NCBI GenBank assembly: GCA_017935675.1
Contig: JAGBHE010000008.1
Location: 51,087-115,086 of the forward strand
Length of the DNA: 64,000 nucleotides
Source of the DNA: Clostridia bacterium
GTDB lineage: Bacteria > Bacillota > Clostridia > UBA1381
Reading direction: 5' to 3'
Below are positions 45,536 through 54,014 of the stretch, in pieces. Position numbers and translations under genes: made by a program. The stretch's first letter is position 1, and every line of letters starts with the position of its first letter. The notes below the pieces were generated by a model that had not been told where the DNA came from, made no database searches, and was given only the letters and a program-made list of their open reading frames with translations.

Positions 45536-46375
45536 TTACGGCAAAACAGTTATTGTTTCTCCCGGCTCTATGGACATTATCTCGCCGTCTTTTGCAAACC
45601 ACAGCTTAACAGCTGTCGGATTATGTATAATTTTACAGTCAACACTTGTTTCAAGCCGATTATACGCCGTTACATAATCATAAATCTCAATGTTTGTGGC
45701 ATACCATATATCATCTCTTCCGCCAGTGAGCTCTGCAAACTCTTCTAAAACCTCCCAGTTGTTATTATTATTAAATTCATAGCTGTGTCCCCAAAGATAA
45801 AACATATTGCAAAGCCCCCAGCGCGGCTGCTCCTCAACAAATTGCTTTGCCAACTCCATCAGACGAGGGTTTATGTGGTGGCAGGTTGCCCCAAGCCTCA
45901 GCCAATCATCAGGGAAATTAAACCGTTCACTTGAAACAGTGGTTCTCGAATATGCAATACCCGAAAGCCTCAGCGCCTCAACAACCTCATCATTAAAGCA
46001 GCCGAACGGATATGCCATTCCGCGGGCAATAATGCCAAACTCCCTTTCTATATTTTTTCTGTCCTCAAGCACCTCCTGAAGCACCTGGACGCTGCTCAAA
46101 GCCTGAATCCACGGATGTGTTACGGTATGCAGTGCAATCTCATGACCGCCGGCAGAATAAAGCTTTTTTGCCTCAGCCGCATCCGTCAGATATCTGCCGG
46201 ATTCAGAGCTATTCTTATTCTCCGGAAGAAAATGTGAAGAATTGATATTAAAGGTAGCCTTTAACCCGTATTTATCAAGGATCTCCACCATACGTATGTC
46301 ATGAACCGTACCATCGTCATAGCTTAAAGTAAGCACCTTTGCCTTCCCCTCCGGGAGTCTCATCATCATAGTCAT
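45536..46375 (-). CDS. Polysaccharide deacetylase (NodB homology) family protein
   Basis: The 279-aa protein has SYDDGTVHD (motif 1, catalytic Asp plus metal Asp), HEIALHTVTHPW (motif 2, metal His residues) and a GMAYPFGCFNDEVVEAL motif (motif 3). It lacks a signal peptide and TM segment, so it is predicted cytoplasmic, which is unusual for wall deacetylases. GGAGG before the ATG. It is the last gene of the XRE / FAD / WG-like / deacetylase run, 18 bp behind the WG-like gene. Confidence 0.88.
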   Translation of the reverse strand: MTMMMRLPEGKAKVLTLSYDDGTVHDIRMVEILDKYGLKATFNINSSHFLPENKNSSESGRYLTDAAEAKKLYSAGGHEIALHTVTHPWIQALSSVQVLQEVLEDRKNIEREFGIIARGMAYPFGCFNDEVVEALRLSGIAYSRTTVSSERFNFPDDWLRLGATCHHINPRLMELAKQFVEEQPRWGLCNMFYLWGHSYEFNNNNNWEVLEEFAELTGGRDDIWYATNIEIYDYVTAYNRLETSVDCKIIHNPTAVKLWFAKDGEIMSIEPGETITVLP

Positions 46376-46393
46376 TCTTGTTTCCTCCTCTAT

Positions 46394-48109
46394 TTAATCA
46401 AGCTTGCCGTCAAGCATTCTATCCGCTGTCAGACATGTAAAGGCAAAGCCTCCTGCAAGTATATCCTCAGGTGATTTGTCTGCAGCTCCAGCAATATATA
46501 GAGCTGTCATTCCTGCAAATTCACAATGTTTAATATTGCCCCGCAGCTTCTCCGGAATAATATACTTTTTTTTATCGTATGTCTCCGTACCAAAGACCTT
46601 GTCTCCCGAATATCTGTAAACATGCGCTTCTGTTATCCTTGTTCCGAATCTGAAGAGATATTCAAGGTCCTCAGCCCTGAATATATTTTCTGACAAAGCA
46701 ATCCTATCCCATCTGCAGCCCGTCGGATAAGCAGCAATCTCACCGTTTTTGTCCACAATGCATTTATTTGTAAAAAAACCGTCGGAATCATAAACATTTT
46801 CTGCTGCGGCAAGCCCGTATTCATTAAGTGCTGTTTCAGGTATTATTCCCTCCGGCAGGCTTATAACAGTTCTGCCCTCCTTGTCAATAAAGGCGCCGAA
46901 GCGCTTTTCTCCCTCAGACCATGAAACTCCGCACAAGCCTCCGCCATTAAACGGTCCTTTATAATATGAATAATCGCCGAGAAGTCCGCTGCCGGAATTA
47001 AAATCGGAAATAACGGAATCATATTCCGTTTCGGTTACATAGCTTCCGTCAGCCCGTACAAAGCGATATGTAAGACTTTCTGCCCGGCGTACAAAAAACG
47101 TGTCCTCATGGGCAAGACTGATGCTGTCATATTCATTCGGAAACACCGTATTTCCGTTTATGTCTATAACACCGTGGAGATACCTGCCTGCTTCAACAGG
47201 CAAAGCCGTGCTTATATAATCTCTCCCGATAAACGCTCCGCAATAGCCGGGGGCCCTGTCAATAAGCTTTTCATAGGTGCTGCTGTAAAGGGTGAAATCG
47301 CCGCCATTGGTGTAAGTAATTCCGTACACTGCCCACTGTCCTTCGCCGTTTTCAATCAGACTCATTCCCTCAAACCTGTCAGTAAGCTCTATTCCGTCCG
47401 GTGTTGTTACGGAATATCTGAAATCATATTCATCAAGAGTCTGACGTCCCACGTAATACTGGGCAATAAAATTCCCGTCAGGAAGCTTTTCAAGCGAAAC
47501 AGCCTTTGGAATCCGAACGGTATCTATATTCCCCTGCATATCCATGCTGTGACATAAGCCTTTCACATCGCTGTAATACATTATGCCGTCTTCATAAAAC
47601 ACAGTGTTCCAATAGCCCCAATTAAGCCCCTTGGGCTCAAGTCTCTGCGACATGTCAATATCGCTTATAAGCTCCCAATCAGTATTATATATGTACACAT
47701 GATGCGGCAGATCTCCTCCCTCATCATATGAACGTGTAATACTTGTATACATAATATACTTGTCGACTGCCTTTATATAATACGGTCCCGTCACATTTTC
47801 AAGCGCCGGAAGAGTTGCTTCAAGCTCACCGGTAGCCTTGTCATGTATCATCATCATGCCCTGAGACATGACAATATAAAAATCATCGTAATTGTAAAAC
47901 TCAGCTTCTGCAGGATATGAACCGAGAAGCTTGTCCTCTCTGTTATAAAGCTGCAATCCGTCCGAGCGTATAATGTATCCGAAGTCTGCAAGCTCCGCGC
48001 TGCCGTCTGTTTCCGTATAAACTACGCTGTAATCGGCCTGGGCCGCGTTTGCGGAAAATATAAATACAACAAACGCCAGTGCCTGTAAAAAATATTTTCT
48101 CATTTTCAT
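46394..48109 (-). CDS. Secreted WG-repeat-like protein
   Basis: The 571-aa protein has a signal peptide (1-25), then repeated segments with the WG/KWG-like pattern (for instance GVIDINGNTVFPNEYDSISL, about 320-340, and RFGAFIDKEGRTVISLPEG, about 420-440). A beta-propeller-like fold is likely. No catalytic motif. It begins 2 bp after the FAD-oxidoreductase stop with GGGAGG inside that gene, so the two are cotranslated. Function unknown. Confidence 0.75.
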   Translation of the reverse strand: MKMRKYFLQALAFVVFIFSANAAQADYSVVYTETDGSAELADFGYIIRSDGLQLYNREDKLLGSYPAEAEFYNYDDFYIVMSQGMMMIHDKATGELEATLPALENVTGPYYIKAVDKYIMYTSITRSYDEGGDLPHHVYIYNTDWELISDIDMSQRLEPKGLNWGYWNTVFYEDGIMYYSDVKGLCHSMDMQGNIDTVRIPKAVSLEKLPDGNFIAQYYVGRQTLDEYDFRYSVTTPDGIELTDRFEGMSLIENGEGQWAVYGITYTNGGDFTLYSSTYEKLIDRAPGYCGAFIGRDYISTALPVEAGRYLHGVIDINGNTVFPNEYDSISLAHEDTFFVRRAESLTYRFVRADGSYVTETEYDSVISDFNSGSGLLGDYSYYKGPFNGGGLCGVSWSEGEKRFGAFIDKEGRTVISLPEGIIPETALNEYGLAAAENVYDSDGFFTNKCIVDKNGEIAAYPTGCRWDRIALSENIFRAEDLEYLFRFGTRITEAHVYRYSGDKVFGTETYDKKKYIIPEKLRGNIKHCEFAGMTALYIAGAADKSPEDILAGGFAFTCLTADRMLDGKLD

Positions 48110-48111
48110 AT

Positions 48112-49392
48112 TTACATATGTCCTCCCGGGATTTCCGCAGCATTTTTGCCATGTATGATAACAGTTCTGTCCTCGGGAATATATTCATCGGGGAAATGAA
48201 TCATTATATTGTCAGCTTCAAGCTGCGCCTGCAATTTTTTTATATTTACATCAGATACTCCGACGCCGTCCTTAATTGCGAGTATGGACGCCTCGGCAGC
48301 CGCCTGACCCGTGATTACAGACACCGGTATAACCCTCAGCAAATCCCATCCGTAGCCTATGCCTGAAGCGCTTCTTCCGGCTGTAAGCATATTGGGATAA
48401 TCCTTTCGTGTTATTGTACGAAGCGGAACCTCAAAAAGGTGGTCTCTGTGCTCAAAATCATTAATTGCGCCGATTGAGTCATCAAAATGCTTATAAGCGT
48501 CCTCAATCTTTAATGAATAATCACCTGCAATGCGGCAGGTTGTTCTGAGCTGAGGCATTAGCGGGAACTGAGCAATTTCCCTGCTCTTTCTGTCGGTTTT
48601 CTTTAAATTTTCAAGCATTGCATGCTGATTTGTTACAAGATAATCCGTGACCTCTTCTGCGGTAAGTCCCGACCAGCACGGAATATCCGCCGGCTGATTA
48701 TCACCGAAAAGATTTATATTTCCGCCCGTTACCGAGCCGAAAGCACAGCTGATGTCATTTTTTTCGACAGCCTTCGCACAGGTTTCAAGAGTTATAAGCT
48801 TTGCTATATATGTATAAAAGTTTTTTCCCGCAACCGTCGGCACACCGCCTCTGCGAAGCACATCACAGTCTCCTGTAACATCGATAAGCATCCTGCAGCC
48901 GTAATATTCCGTGCCCGACTTGCTTTCGGTAATAACACCCTTGCAAACATTTCCCTCCATAACAGGGTCACAGGCTATACAATCAAACAGAAGCTCTGCA
49001 CCTGACGCCGTTATTTCCTCCGTCAGCTGCAAAGCAAATATGTACGGCGAATACCTCTGAACATATCTTATTTCCGTAGGCTCCTTCGGTTCGCCGTTTT
49101 TCCATTCCTTCGGAATAGTATCATATCCGTATTCCGCGCTCAAACGCGCCCATTTATCGCACAACCCGAAAATAATCTGCTTGCCTCTTCCGTTGCACAT
49201 GGGTACAAACAGATTTATCAGACCGAGTGTTGCCAGACCGCCGAGTATGTTTGACTTTTCAATAAGCAAAACAGACTGTCCCTTACTTGCCGCCGTAACA
49301 GCCGCCGCAGCCCCGGCAACACCGCCGCCGCAAACAATAATATCATATTCCCTTTTCATTTCCATGCTTTTGTTTATCGTTATGCTGTTCAT
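48112..49392 (-). CDS. FAD-dependent oxidoreductase (PF12831-like)
   Basis: About 426 aa from the ATG at 49392, with GGAGG 7 nt upstream; the ATG at 49398 is too close to the site. N-terminal dinucleotide motif GGGVAGAAAAVTAASKG (about 23-39) and VLLIEKSNILGGLATLGL are followed by a domain with LIDVTGDCDVLRRGGVP and a C-terminal LTAGRSASGIGYGWDLLR. The family oxidises unknown substrates and is common beside sugar-degrading genes in gut anaerobes. Cytoplasmic, no signal peptide. Confidence 0.88.
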   Translation of the reverse strand: MNSITINKSMEMKREYDIIVCGGGVAGAAAAVTAASKGQSVLLIEKSNILGGLATLGLINLFVPMCNGRGKQIIFGLCDKWARLSAEYGYDTIPKEWKNGEPKEPTEIRYVQRYSPYIFALQLTEEITASGAELLFDCIACDPVMEGNVCKGVITESKSGTEYYGCRMLIDVTGDCDVLRRGGVPTVAGKNFYTYIAKLITLETCAKAVEKNDISCAFGSVTGGNINLFGDNQPADIPCWSGLTAEEVTDYLVTNQHAMLENLKKTDRKSREIAQFPLMPQLRTTCRIAGDYSLKIEDAYKHFDDSIGAINDFEHRDHLFEVPLRTITRKDYPNMLTAGRSASGIGYGWDLLRVIPVSVITGQAAAEASILAIKDGVGVSDVNIKKLQAQLEADNIMIHFPDEYIPEDRTVIIHGKNAAEIPGGHM

Positions 49393-49439
49393 ATCCATGC
49401 CTCCATTAAATTTGCAAAAAACGGAAATATGCCGTATGT

Positions 49440-49670
49440 TTACGCTTCATTGCCAAGCTTAACCGTTCCCGTCAGCCACCGGGTTGTTACTCCATAGAAA
49501 ACCGCAAGCCTTTCAAGCACCTCAGGCGGCATCTGTGCTTCACCGTTTTCATAGCTGCGGTATGCCGAGCGCGAAACATAGATTTTTTCTGCAACTGCAC
49601 TTTGAGTATAGCCATAATATGCCCTGCAGCATCTTATCCGTTTAACAAGTATTTCTTCTTTATTTATCAT
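49440..49670 (-). CDS. XRE-family helix-turn-helix regulator
   Basis: 76 aa: a single HTH with YYGYTQSAVAEKIYVSRSAYRSYENG (about 19-44) as the Cro/C1 fold. No effector domain. GGAG 9 nt before the ATG lies within the T-run of the yqhY terminator. First gene of the FAD / WG-like / deacetylase run; it may control it. Confidence 0.9.
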   Translation of the reverse strand: MINKEEILVKRIRCCRAYYGYTQSAVAEKIYVSRSAYRSYENGEAQMPPEVLERLAVFYGVTTRWLTGTVKLGNEA

Positions 49671-49683
49671 CCGTCAGCGCTCC

Positions 49684-49713
49684 AAAAAACAGACCGGCCA
49701 AGCAACCGGTCTG
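49684..49713 (-). terminator. Terminator of the spoIIIA-yqhY operon
   Basis: On the minus strand CAGACCGG pairs with CCGGTCTG and is followed by TTTTTT; it sits 8 bp past the yqhY stop. Confidence 0.95.
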
Positions 49714-49720
49714 AATATGC

Positions 49721-50197
49721 TCAATCCTCTATATCATCCTCTGTTTCATCTGCAATAATTTCATTTTTCTTATCTGACGGCACCTGCTTCTCGGCCTTTT
49801 CAAAGCAAACACCCTCAATGTGGACATTAACTGCGCTGACATCAAGACCTGTCATAGTCTCTATATTGTTCTTTATGCTTTCCTGAACACCGGCAGCTAC
49901 ATCATTAACCCTCATTCCGTATTTTATTACAATATAAACATCTACGCTGACGCTGCCGTCATTCATCTCAACCCTGACGCCTTTTGTCTGCCCCTTTTTT
50001 GTGCCGAGTTTTTCAGCAATAACACCTGAAAATGATGTGTACATATAAGCCACACCCTTCGATTCCTCGGCAGCAATCCCCGCAATGGTGGAAACAACCT
50101 CGGCTGAAATTCTCACGCTGCCGCTTGTTCCCGCAAACTCCGCGCTTATGATCTCATCATTATTCTCGTTCATATCTATTATATCATCCATTAACAT
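49721..50197 (-). CDS. yqhY: Asp23/Gls24 family protein YqhY
   Basis: The 158-aa protein has the Asp23 fold (about 23-130; GSVRISAEVVSTIAGIAAEE and VHIEGVCF). YqhY is usually downstream of spoIIIAH and accB-accC in Bacillota, and it affects acetyl-CoA carboxylase activity in B. subtilis. Soluble, acidic tail. AGGAGG precedes the ATG. Confidence 0.93.
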   Translation of the reverse strand: MLMDDIIDMNENNDEIISAEFAGTSGSVRISAEVVSTIAGIAAEESKGVAYMYTSFSGVIAEKLGTKKGQTKGVRVEMNDGSVSVDVYIVIKYGMRVNDVAAGVQESIKNNIETMTGLDVSAVNVHIEGVCFEKAEKQVPSDKKNEIIADETEDDIED

Positions 50198-50243
50198 TGT
50201 GCCTCCTTTACCATTTATCCTTAGTTATATTATATCAAATTTT

Positions 50244-50843
50244 TCAATGAACTTCAACTATTTTTACTTTATTGGGCATAATTTTTAACTGTTCTGTTGC
50301 AATTTCCTGTATTTTAGCGGCATCAGCCTCTGAAAATTCGTCTTTTTGCACAGTTATATTAACGCTGTCTTCCGAAATATACACACATATTTTGTCATAT
50401 CCCTTAGCTCTTGCTATATTTTCAACCGTGCTTTCCATCTGAACATCGTCAGCCACCTTAAGTATCTGCTCCTGAGCCTTTTTTCTGATATCCGTATCAA
50501 AGCTTTCATTGGCCGCGGTCTGGTTAAGAATTTCCAGAGATTTTGACCGTGAAACCTCCCTTTCGGATTTTGCCTGAGCAAAATAATCAACATCCGAAGA
50601 CTCCGGTGCAGCGGCAGCTTCCTCCGCGGCGTTTTTCTCCTCATCCGTCTTTTTCTCTTCCTCAGCTTCAACATTCTGGTTCATTACATACTGTGCCTCG
50701 CCAAGCTTTTTTCCTGCTTCAACATAGCTTGCTCCGTCGCGCACCTTTATATTGTCCTGATAGTGCCAGTTAAGATATCCCGCCATTCCAATCAGCACCA
50801 CAAGAGCTGCCGCAACAATTTCCCTACGTCTTAAAATCATCAT
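50244..50843 (-). CDS. spoIIIAH: Stage III sporulation protein AH
   Basis: The 199-aa protein has a TM helix near the N-terminus (about 9-25), a Glu/Ala-rich spacer and a C-terminal YscJ/FliF-type ring domain (about 95-195; AKSEREVSRSKSLEILNQTA is typical). In the mother-cell membrane it forms a ring that joins SpoIIQ of the forespore. AAAGGA before the ATG. Confidence 0.96.
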   Translation of the reverse strand: MMILRRREIVAAALVVLIGMAGYLNWHYQDNIKVRDGASYVEAGKKLGEAQYVMNQNVEAEEEKKTDEEKNAAEEAAAAPESSDVDYFAQAKSEREVSRSKSLEILNQTAANESFDTDIRKKAQEQILKVADDVQMESTVENIARAKGYDKICVYISEDSVNITVQKDEFSEADAAKIQEIATEQLKIMPNKVKIVEVH

Positions 50844-50889
50844 AATATCACATTCCTTTCAAAAAAATTCAGTACGCCGCTCCGAAAAA

Positions 50890-51324
50890 TCAGCCGCTTT
50901 TTTTATATACCCTGACCTTATGAGGCGGAAGGTCAAGCGCAGCCTGTACAGCCTCGGAAAGCGCGTTTTTAATATTCGGATTATCTGCCCCATCGGCAGT
51001 CACAACAGCCCCCTTTGCTTTTTTTGTATCCTCCTTGCTTCTTTCGGATTCATAATACGTTATCATGACTGATACCTTACCCGCACCCTTTATATCCGAC
51101 AATACGCTGCAAAGCCTTTCTTCCTCGGAAATACCGGATTTTTTTACACTGCTGCGTCCCGTCTGAGGCATCGTCATAAATAGTACTCCAATAATTAATA
51201 TTACAAGAAAAAGCTGTTTATTCTTTAAATTAAAAACATTTTCTATTTCCGGAATGAAATTTTTTGCGGAGAATAGATTTCGTTTAGTCTTTGCCGGATC
51301 CGCTCTGCTTGTTTTTCCGTCCAT
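50890..51324 (-). CDS. spoIIIAG: Stage III sporulation protein AG
   Basis: The 144-aa protein has a basic N-terminus, one TM helix (about 38-54) and a ring-building domain (about 68-140; GAGKVSVMITYYESERS). It is shorter than the B. subtilis form (229 aa) by loss of insertions. SpoIIIAG forms the large ring of the A-Q channel. GGAGG 10 nt before the ATG. Its start overlaps the spoIIIAF 3' end by 82 nt in another frame. Confidence 0.95.
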   Translation of the reverse strand: MDGKTSRADPAKTKRNLFSAKNFIPEIENVFNLKNKQLFLVILIIGVLFMTMPQTGRSSVKKSGISEEERLCSVLSDIKGAGKVSVMITYYESERSKEDTKKAKGAVVTADGADNPNIKNALSEAVQAALDLPPHKVRVYKKSG

Positions 51325-51680
51325 ACCGTTATTTCCTCCACACCTTCAATTTCATAATTCTCATTTACCTTAAGCTTTACGCTGACCTTGGCTGTAATGC
51401 CGAATTCAGCTGAAAGCTTTTCCGCAGCATCCTGTGCAACCCTTTTTTCAAGCTCTTCCCTGACAGCTGTTTTCTGGGCGTTTTCATCTATGGCATCACT
51501 GTATTCATATCCGGAAAACAAATCAATGCCGCGAAGTGCAGCAACCGGCGAAATAATAACACTTATAATCATTATTCCGGTCACGGCCTTCACATATTTC
51601 CGCCATTTATCCGGAGACAGCATAAGCGCTATGGCTGAAAGTACCGCACTTCCTATAACGGTTATCATATAATCGTTCAT
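51243..51680 (-). CDS. spoIIIAF: Stage III sporulation protein AF
   Basis: 145 aa from ATG 51680 with GGAGG 6 nt upstream. Two TM helices (about 5-22 and 32-52), then a soluble domain with EEITVWTEKQAERIRQRLNE. Order in the operon fixes its identity, since AF is poorly conserved. The C-terminal 27 codons overlap spoIIIAG. A GCCGCCT/AGGCGGC hairpin (51694-51709) lies just before its ribosome site. Confidence 0.92.
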   Translation of the reverse strand: MNDYMITVIGSAVLSAIALMLSPDKWRKYVKAVTGIMIISVIISPVAALRGIDLFSGYEYSDAIDENAQKTAVREELEKRVAQDAAEKLSAEFGITAKVSVKLKVNENYEIEGVEEITVWTEKQAERIRQRLNEIYSPQKISFRK

Positions 51681-51717
51681 ATTAATCCTCCATGCCGCCT
51701 TTAGGCGGCTCAAATCC

Positions 51718-51825
51718 ATAACGTGGAAAAGAAGCAAGCAGATTGCCTTCTTGAGGGACGACGGCGTATGTTGATACTCCGAGTCCCGAAAGGAGGTAAG
51801 ATGCGCCGCTTATTTTTCACGTTAT
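51718..51825. ncRNA. 108-bp structured element between spoIIIAE and spoIIIAF
   Basis: Long-range arms ATAACGTGGAAAA (51718-51730) and TTTTTCACGTTAT (51813-51825) enclose a bulged GAAGCAA/TTGCCTTC hairpin (51731-51750) and a stable GGGAC...GTCCC hairpin (51755-51787), which holds GG/CC and GTAT/ATAC with a 4-nt loop. A single-stranded-looking segment follows: plus strand GAAAGGAGGT, minus strand ACCTCCTTTC, the latter equal to the anti-Shine-Dalgarno of 16S rRNA. The strand of transcription is not known. Spliced between two genes of an operon that are usually close together. Structure is seen in the sequence; function is inferred. Confidence 0.6.
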
Positions 51826-52853
51826 CCGCCTCCCGTTGCGGCAAGGATAATGCTTATACATATTATAAACAAAACCGCCGTGGTTGCAACCATGCCGAAA
51901 AGAATAGTTATCGAATTGCTTATATCGGAAAGAAGTCCGGATATCCGCTTGTCCGTTATAGGTTCAATCACCGCCGAGGATATTCTGACCACCAATGCCA
52001 TTACGCCTATTTTGATTACAGGTACTGCGCAGATAGTGCATAAAACCACCAATCCGGCACTGCCCACCGTATTTTTCATCATACGTCCGCCGCTTATAAC
52101 CGTCTCAAGGGTATCCGACAAAAAATTACCGACCACCGGCACAAGACTTCCCACTGCAAACTTCACGGTTTTTGCACTCACCACATCAAGAGCGGGAGCC
52201 GTAAATCCATATATGCCGCATATTCCGGTAAACAAGGTGAAGGACAGCGCAAGAATCCACTTCGACACGGATGAAATAAGCCGGCAGGTACCGGAAATCT
52301 GCACCTGATCGCTTATATTGTTGGCAATTGACAGCACAGTTGAATACGAGGCAAGGGGTATTATGCATTTATGGCATATTATGCTGACTGCATAAACCGC
52401 TGCCGACAGCACGGGGTGAAAGGCTCCCGCGCTTACCGTGCTGCCGGAAGTTATAAGAAGCGTTGCCAGCACAGGTGAAAGCTTCGTTATGAAATCCGTC
52501 ATATCACCCATAACCGTTGTAGCATAGTCAAGGCATACAGAAAAGCATTTTACCGCCGTTGATGCAGCAATTGTATAGCAAGCGAAAAAGGATATTTCGG
52601 TTATCCTTGACTTGAAGTCCTGTCCAAGCAGATTAACAACAGAGGTAAGCGCTCCGAGGCAAAAGAATATCACAAGATAATATGTCAGCTCGTGTAGCTC
52701 ACCTGTAAGAAGATCTATAAGCTTTTCCGCCAATGCAACCGGCGAAAGGGAAAAGCCGCCGTTTGTCATGGCGTCAAAGGTCTCTTGAAAAAGCGGCTCG
52801 TCCGGGATATACTCTCCGGCTGCCATCATGCTACAGCATACTGATAGCATCAA
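51822..52853 (-). CDS. spoIIIAE: Stage III sporulation protein AE
   Basis: The 343-aa polytopic membrane protein with about seven to eight TM segments is the largest membrane part of the SpoIIIA complex, with transporter-like helices. The start is TTG 52853 or ATG 52850 with GGAGG upstream, overlapping spoIIIAD by 23 nt. The end GVMALVVRISSAVIEPITDKRI is typical of AE. The stop codon is the first base of the structured element. Confidence 0.96.
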   Translation of the reverse strand: MMLSVCCSMMAAGEYIPDEPLFQETFDAMTNGGFSLSPVALAEKLIDLLTGELHELTYYLVIFFCLGALTSVVNLLGQDFKSRITEISFFACYTIAASTAVKCFSVCLDYATTVMGDMTDFITKLSPVLATLLITSGSTVSAGAFHPVLSAAVYAVSIICHKCIIPLASYSTVLSIANNISDQVQISGTCRLISSVSKWILALSFTLFTGICGIYGFTAPALDVVSAKTVKFAVGSLVPVVGNFLSDTLETVISGGRMMKNTVGSAGLVVLCTICAVPVIKIGVMALVVRISSAVIEPITDKRISGLLSDISNSITILFGMVATTAVLFIICISIILAATGGG

Positions 52854-53223
52854 TACATACCTCCAGAAAAGTTTTTATAATCGGCATCGCAAGCAGCATG
52901 ATGAACATTTTTCCCACCATTTCTATCTTTGCCGCAATTGCCCCCTCGCCGGCGTCACGGCAGATTTCCCCGGAGATTTCAGCTATATACGAAACACCGA
53001 TTATTTTTATAAGCACAACAAAATACTTGCTGTCCACCCCCGTATTTCTGACCATCTCATCTACCATCGAAAAAACCTTGTCCAATGCACCGAGCATATA
53101 CGTCAGCAGAATGATCCCGGTTGCCATGGCGGTAAACATTGCAAATTCAGGTCTGTAACGCCTGAGAATGACAGAAAAAACCGCTCCCACAACAGCTATT
53201 CCCACAAGCTGAAAAATATTCAA
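52831..53223 (-). CDS. spoIIIAD: Stage III sporulation protein AD
   Basis: 130 aa, four TM helices, RRYRPEFAMFTAMATGIILL near the N-terminus and an ending LLAMPIIKTFLEVCIDAI. It is a partner of SpoIIIAC in the membrane. It sits in the normal place between AC and AE. Confidence 0.96.
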   Translation of the reverse strand: MNIFQLVGIAVVGAVFSVILRRYRPEFAMFTAMATGIILLTYMLGALDKVFSMVDEMVRNTGVDSKYFVVLIKIIGVSYIAEISGEICRDAGEGAIAAKIEMVGKMFIMLLAMPIIKTFLEVCIDAISML

Positions 53224-53257
53224 ACCGACCGTCCTCCCGCAAGGCCGCTGTATGCGG

Positions 53258-53452
53258 CTATAAATTAAATATACTTTTTACCATCTCAAACAATTCACCG
53301 ATTTGCTGAACTATTATCACAAGCACAACTATAAGTCCGGCTATCGTTGTAAGAAGCGCCTGCTCCTCACGGCCCGAGCGCGCAAGAAGCTGATTCAGCA
53401 CCGCAACAATTATTCCGATTCCCGCAACGCGGAAAATAAGATCAACCTCCAT
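53258..53452 (-). CDS. spoIIIAC: Stage III sporulation protein AC
   Basis: 64 aa from ATG 53452 (GGAG 6 nt upstream; the open frame reaches 53485). Two TM helices, GIGIIVAVLNQLLARSGREEQA in the loop, normal length for SpoIIIAC (65-68 aa). Confidence 0.96.
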   Translation of the reverse strand: MEVDLIFRVAGIGIIVAVLNQLLARSGREEQALLTTIAGLIVVLVIIVQQIGELFEMVKSIFNL

Positions 53453-53513
53453 AAAAAACTCCGTTCCGCCGGTCATATCCGGCATAAGTAATAATCGGAT
53501 TCCCCGCTCCGCG

Positions 53514-54014
53514 CTACAAAAGCATAAGCGTCAGCATCACTCCGGATAAAACAGCTCCGTTCATAAAAAGCCTGCTTTTTTCCTCCCGCTCCTTTTTGGC
53601 TCTGACTATGCTGTTGTCAATGAGCGAAACCGCATAATCAAGATGCTTAAGCTGATTTTTCAAATCGCATTTTCCAAGCCCGACTGCCGCTGCCGAAAGA
53701 AGCTCAATATCCTCCCCTCTCAGCATATACTCCGAAGCCGTGCTTTTAAGCGCATTTATAAGGGCCTCCTGTGCCCCCAGCTCCGGCAGCTTGTCTGCGC
53801 AAAGAATAAAACAGGAATTTCCGTACTGCGAGCCAATAGCCGCAAATGCTTTTTCAAGAGGCGTCAGCTTAAGTGAAATCTCACTGCGGAGCAAGGAAAA
53901 AAGCTTTCTGAACTCTTCAAGGGAAGAACATCTTCTGCCGAGAGCGCGGCAGAAGGAATATCCGACAAAGGAAAACGCCGCAATAATCATCAGCGCTCCC
54001 GCCGCCTTATACAT
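53514..54014 (-). CDS. spoIIIAB: Stage III sporulation protein AB
   Basis: 166 aa from ATG 54014 with GGAGG upstream; the frame extends to 54140 inside spoIIIAA but without a site. N-terminal TM helix, helical soluble part (RRCSSLEEFRKLFSLLRSEI), C-terminal TM helix. It resembles the GspF-type platform protein and is thought to bind the AA ATPase. Overlaps spoIIIAA by 8 nt. Confidence 0.95.
   Translation of the reverse strand: MYKAAGALMIIAAFSFVGYSFCRALGRRCSSLEEFRKLFSLLRSEISLKLTPLEKAFAAIGSQYGNSCFILCADKLPELGAQEALINALKSTASEYMLRGEDIELLSAAAVGLGKCDLKNQLKHLDYAVSLIDNSIVRAKKEREEKSRLFMNGAVLSGVMLTLMLL

Noticed and set aside
51723..52043. Plus-strand frame through the structured element, with AAAGGAGG and an ATG inside
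   Set aside because: It continues antisense into spoIIIAE and has no protein-like composition; the Shine-Dalgarno-like string is better explained as part of the RNA element.
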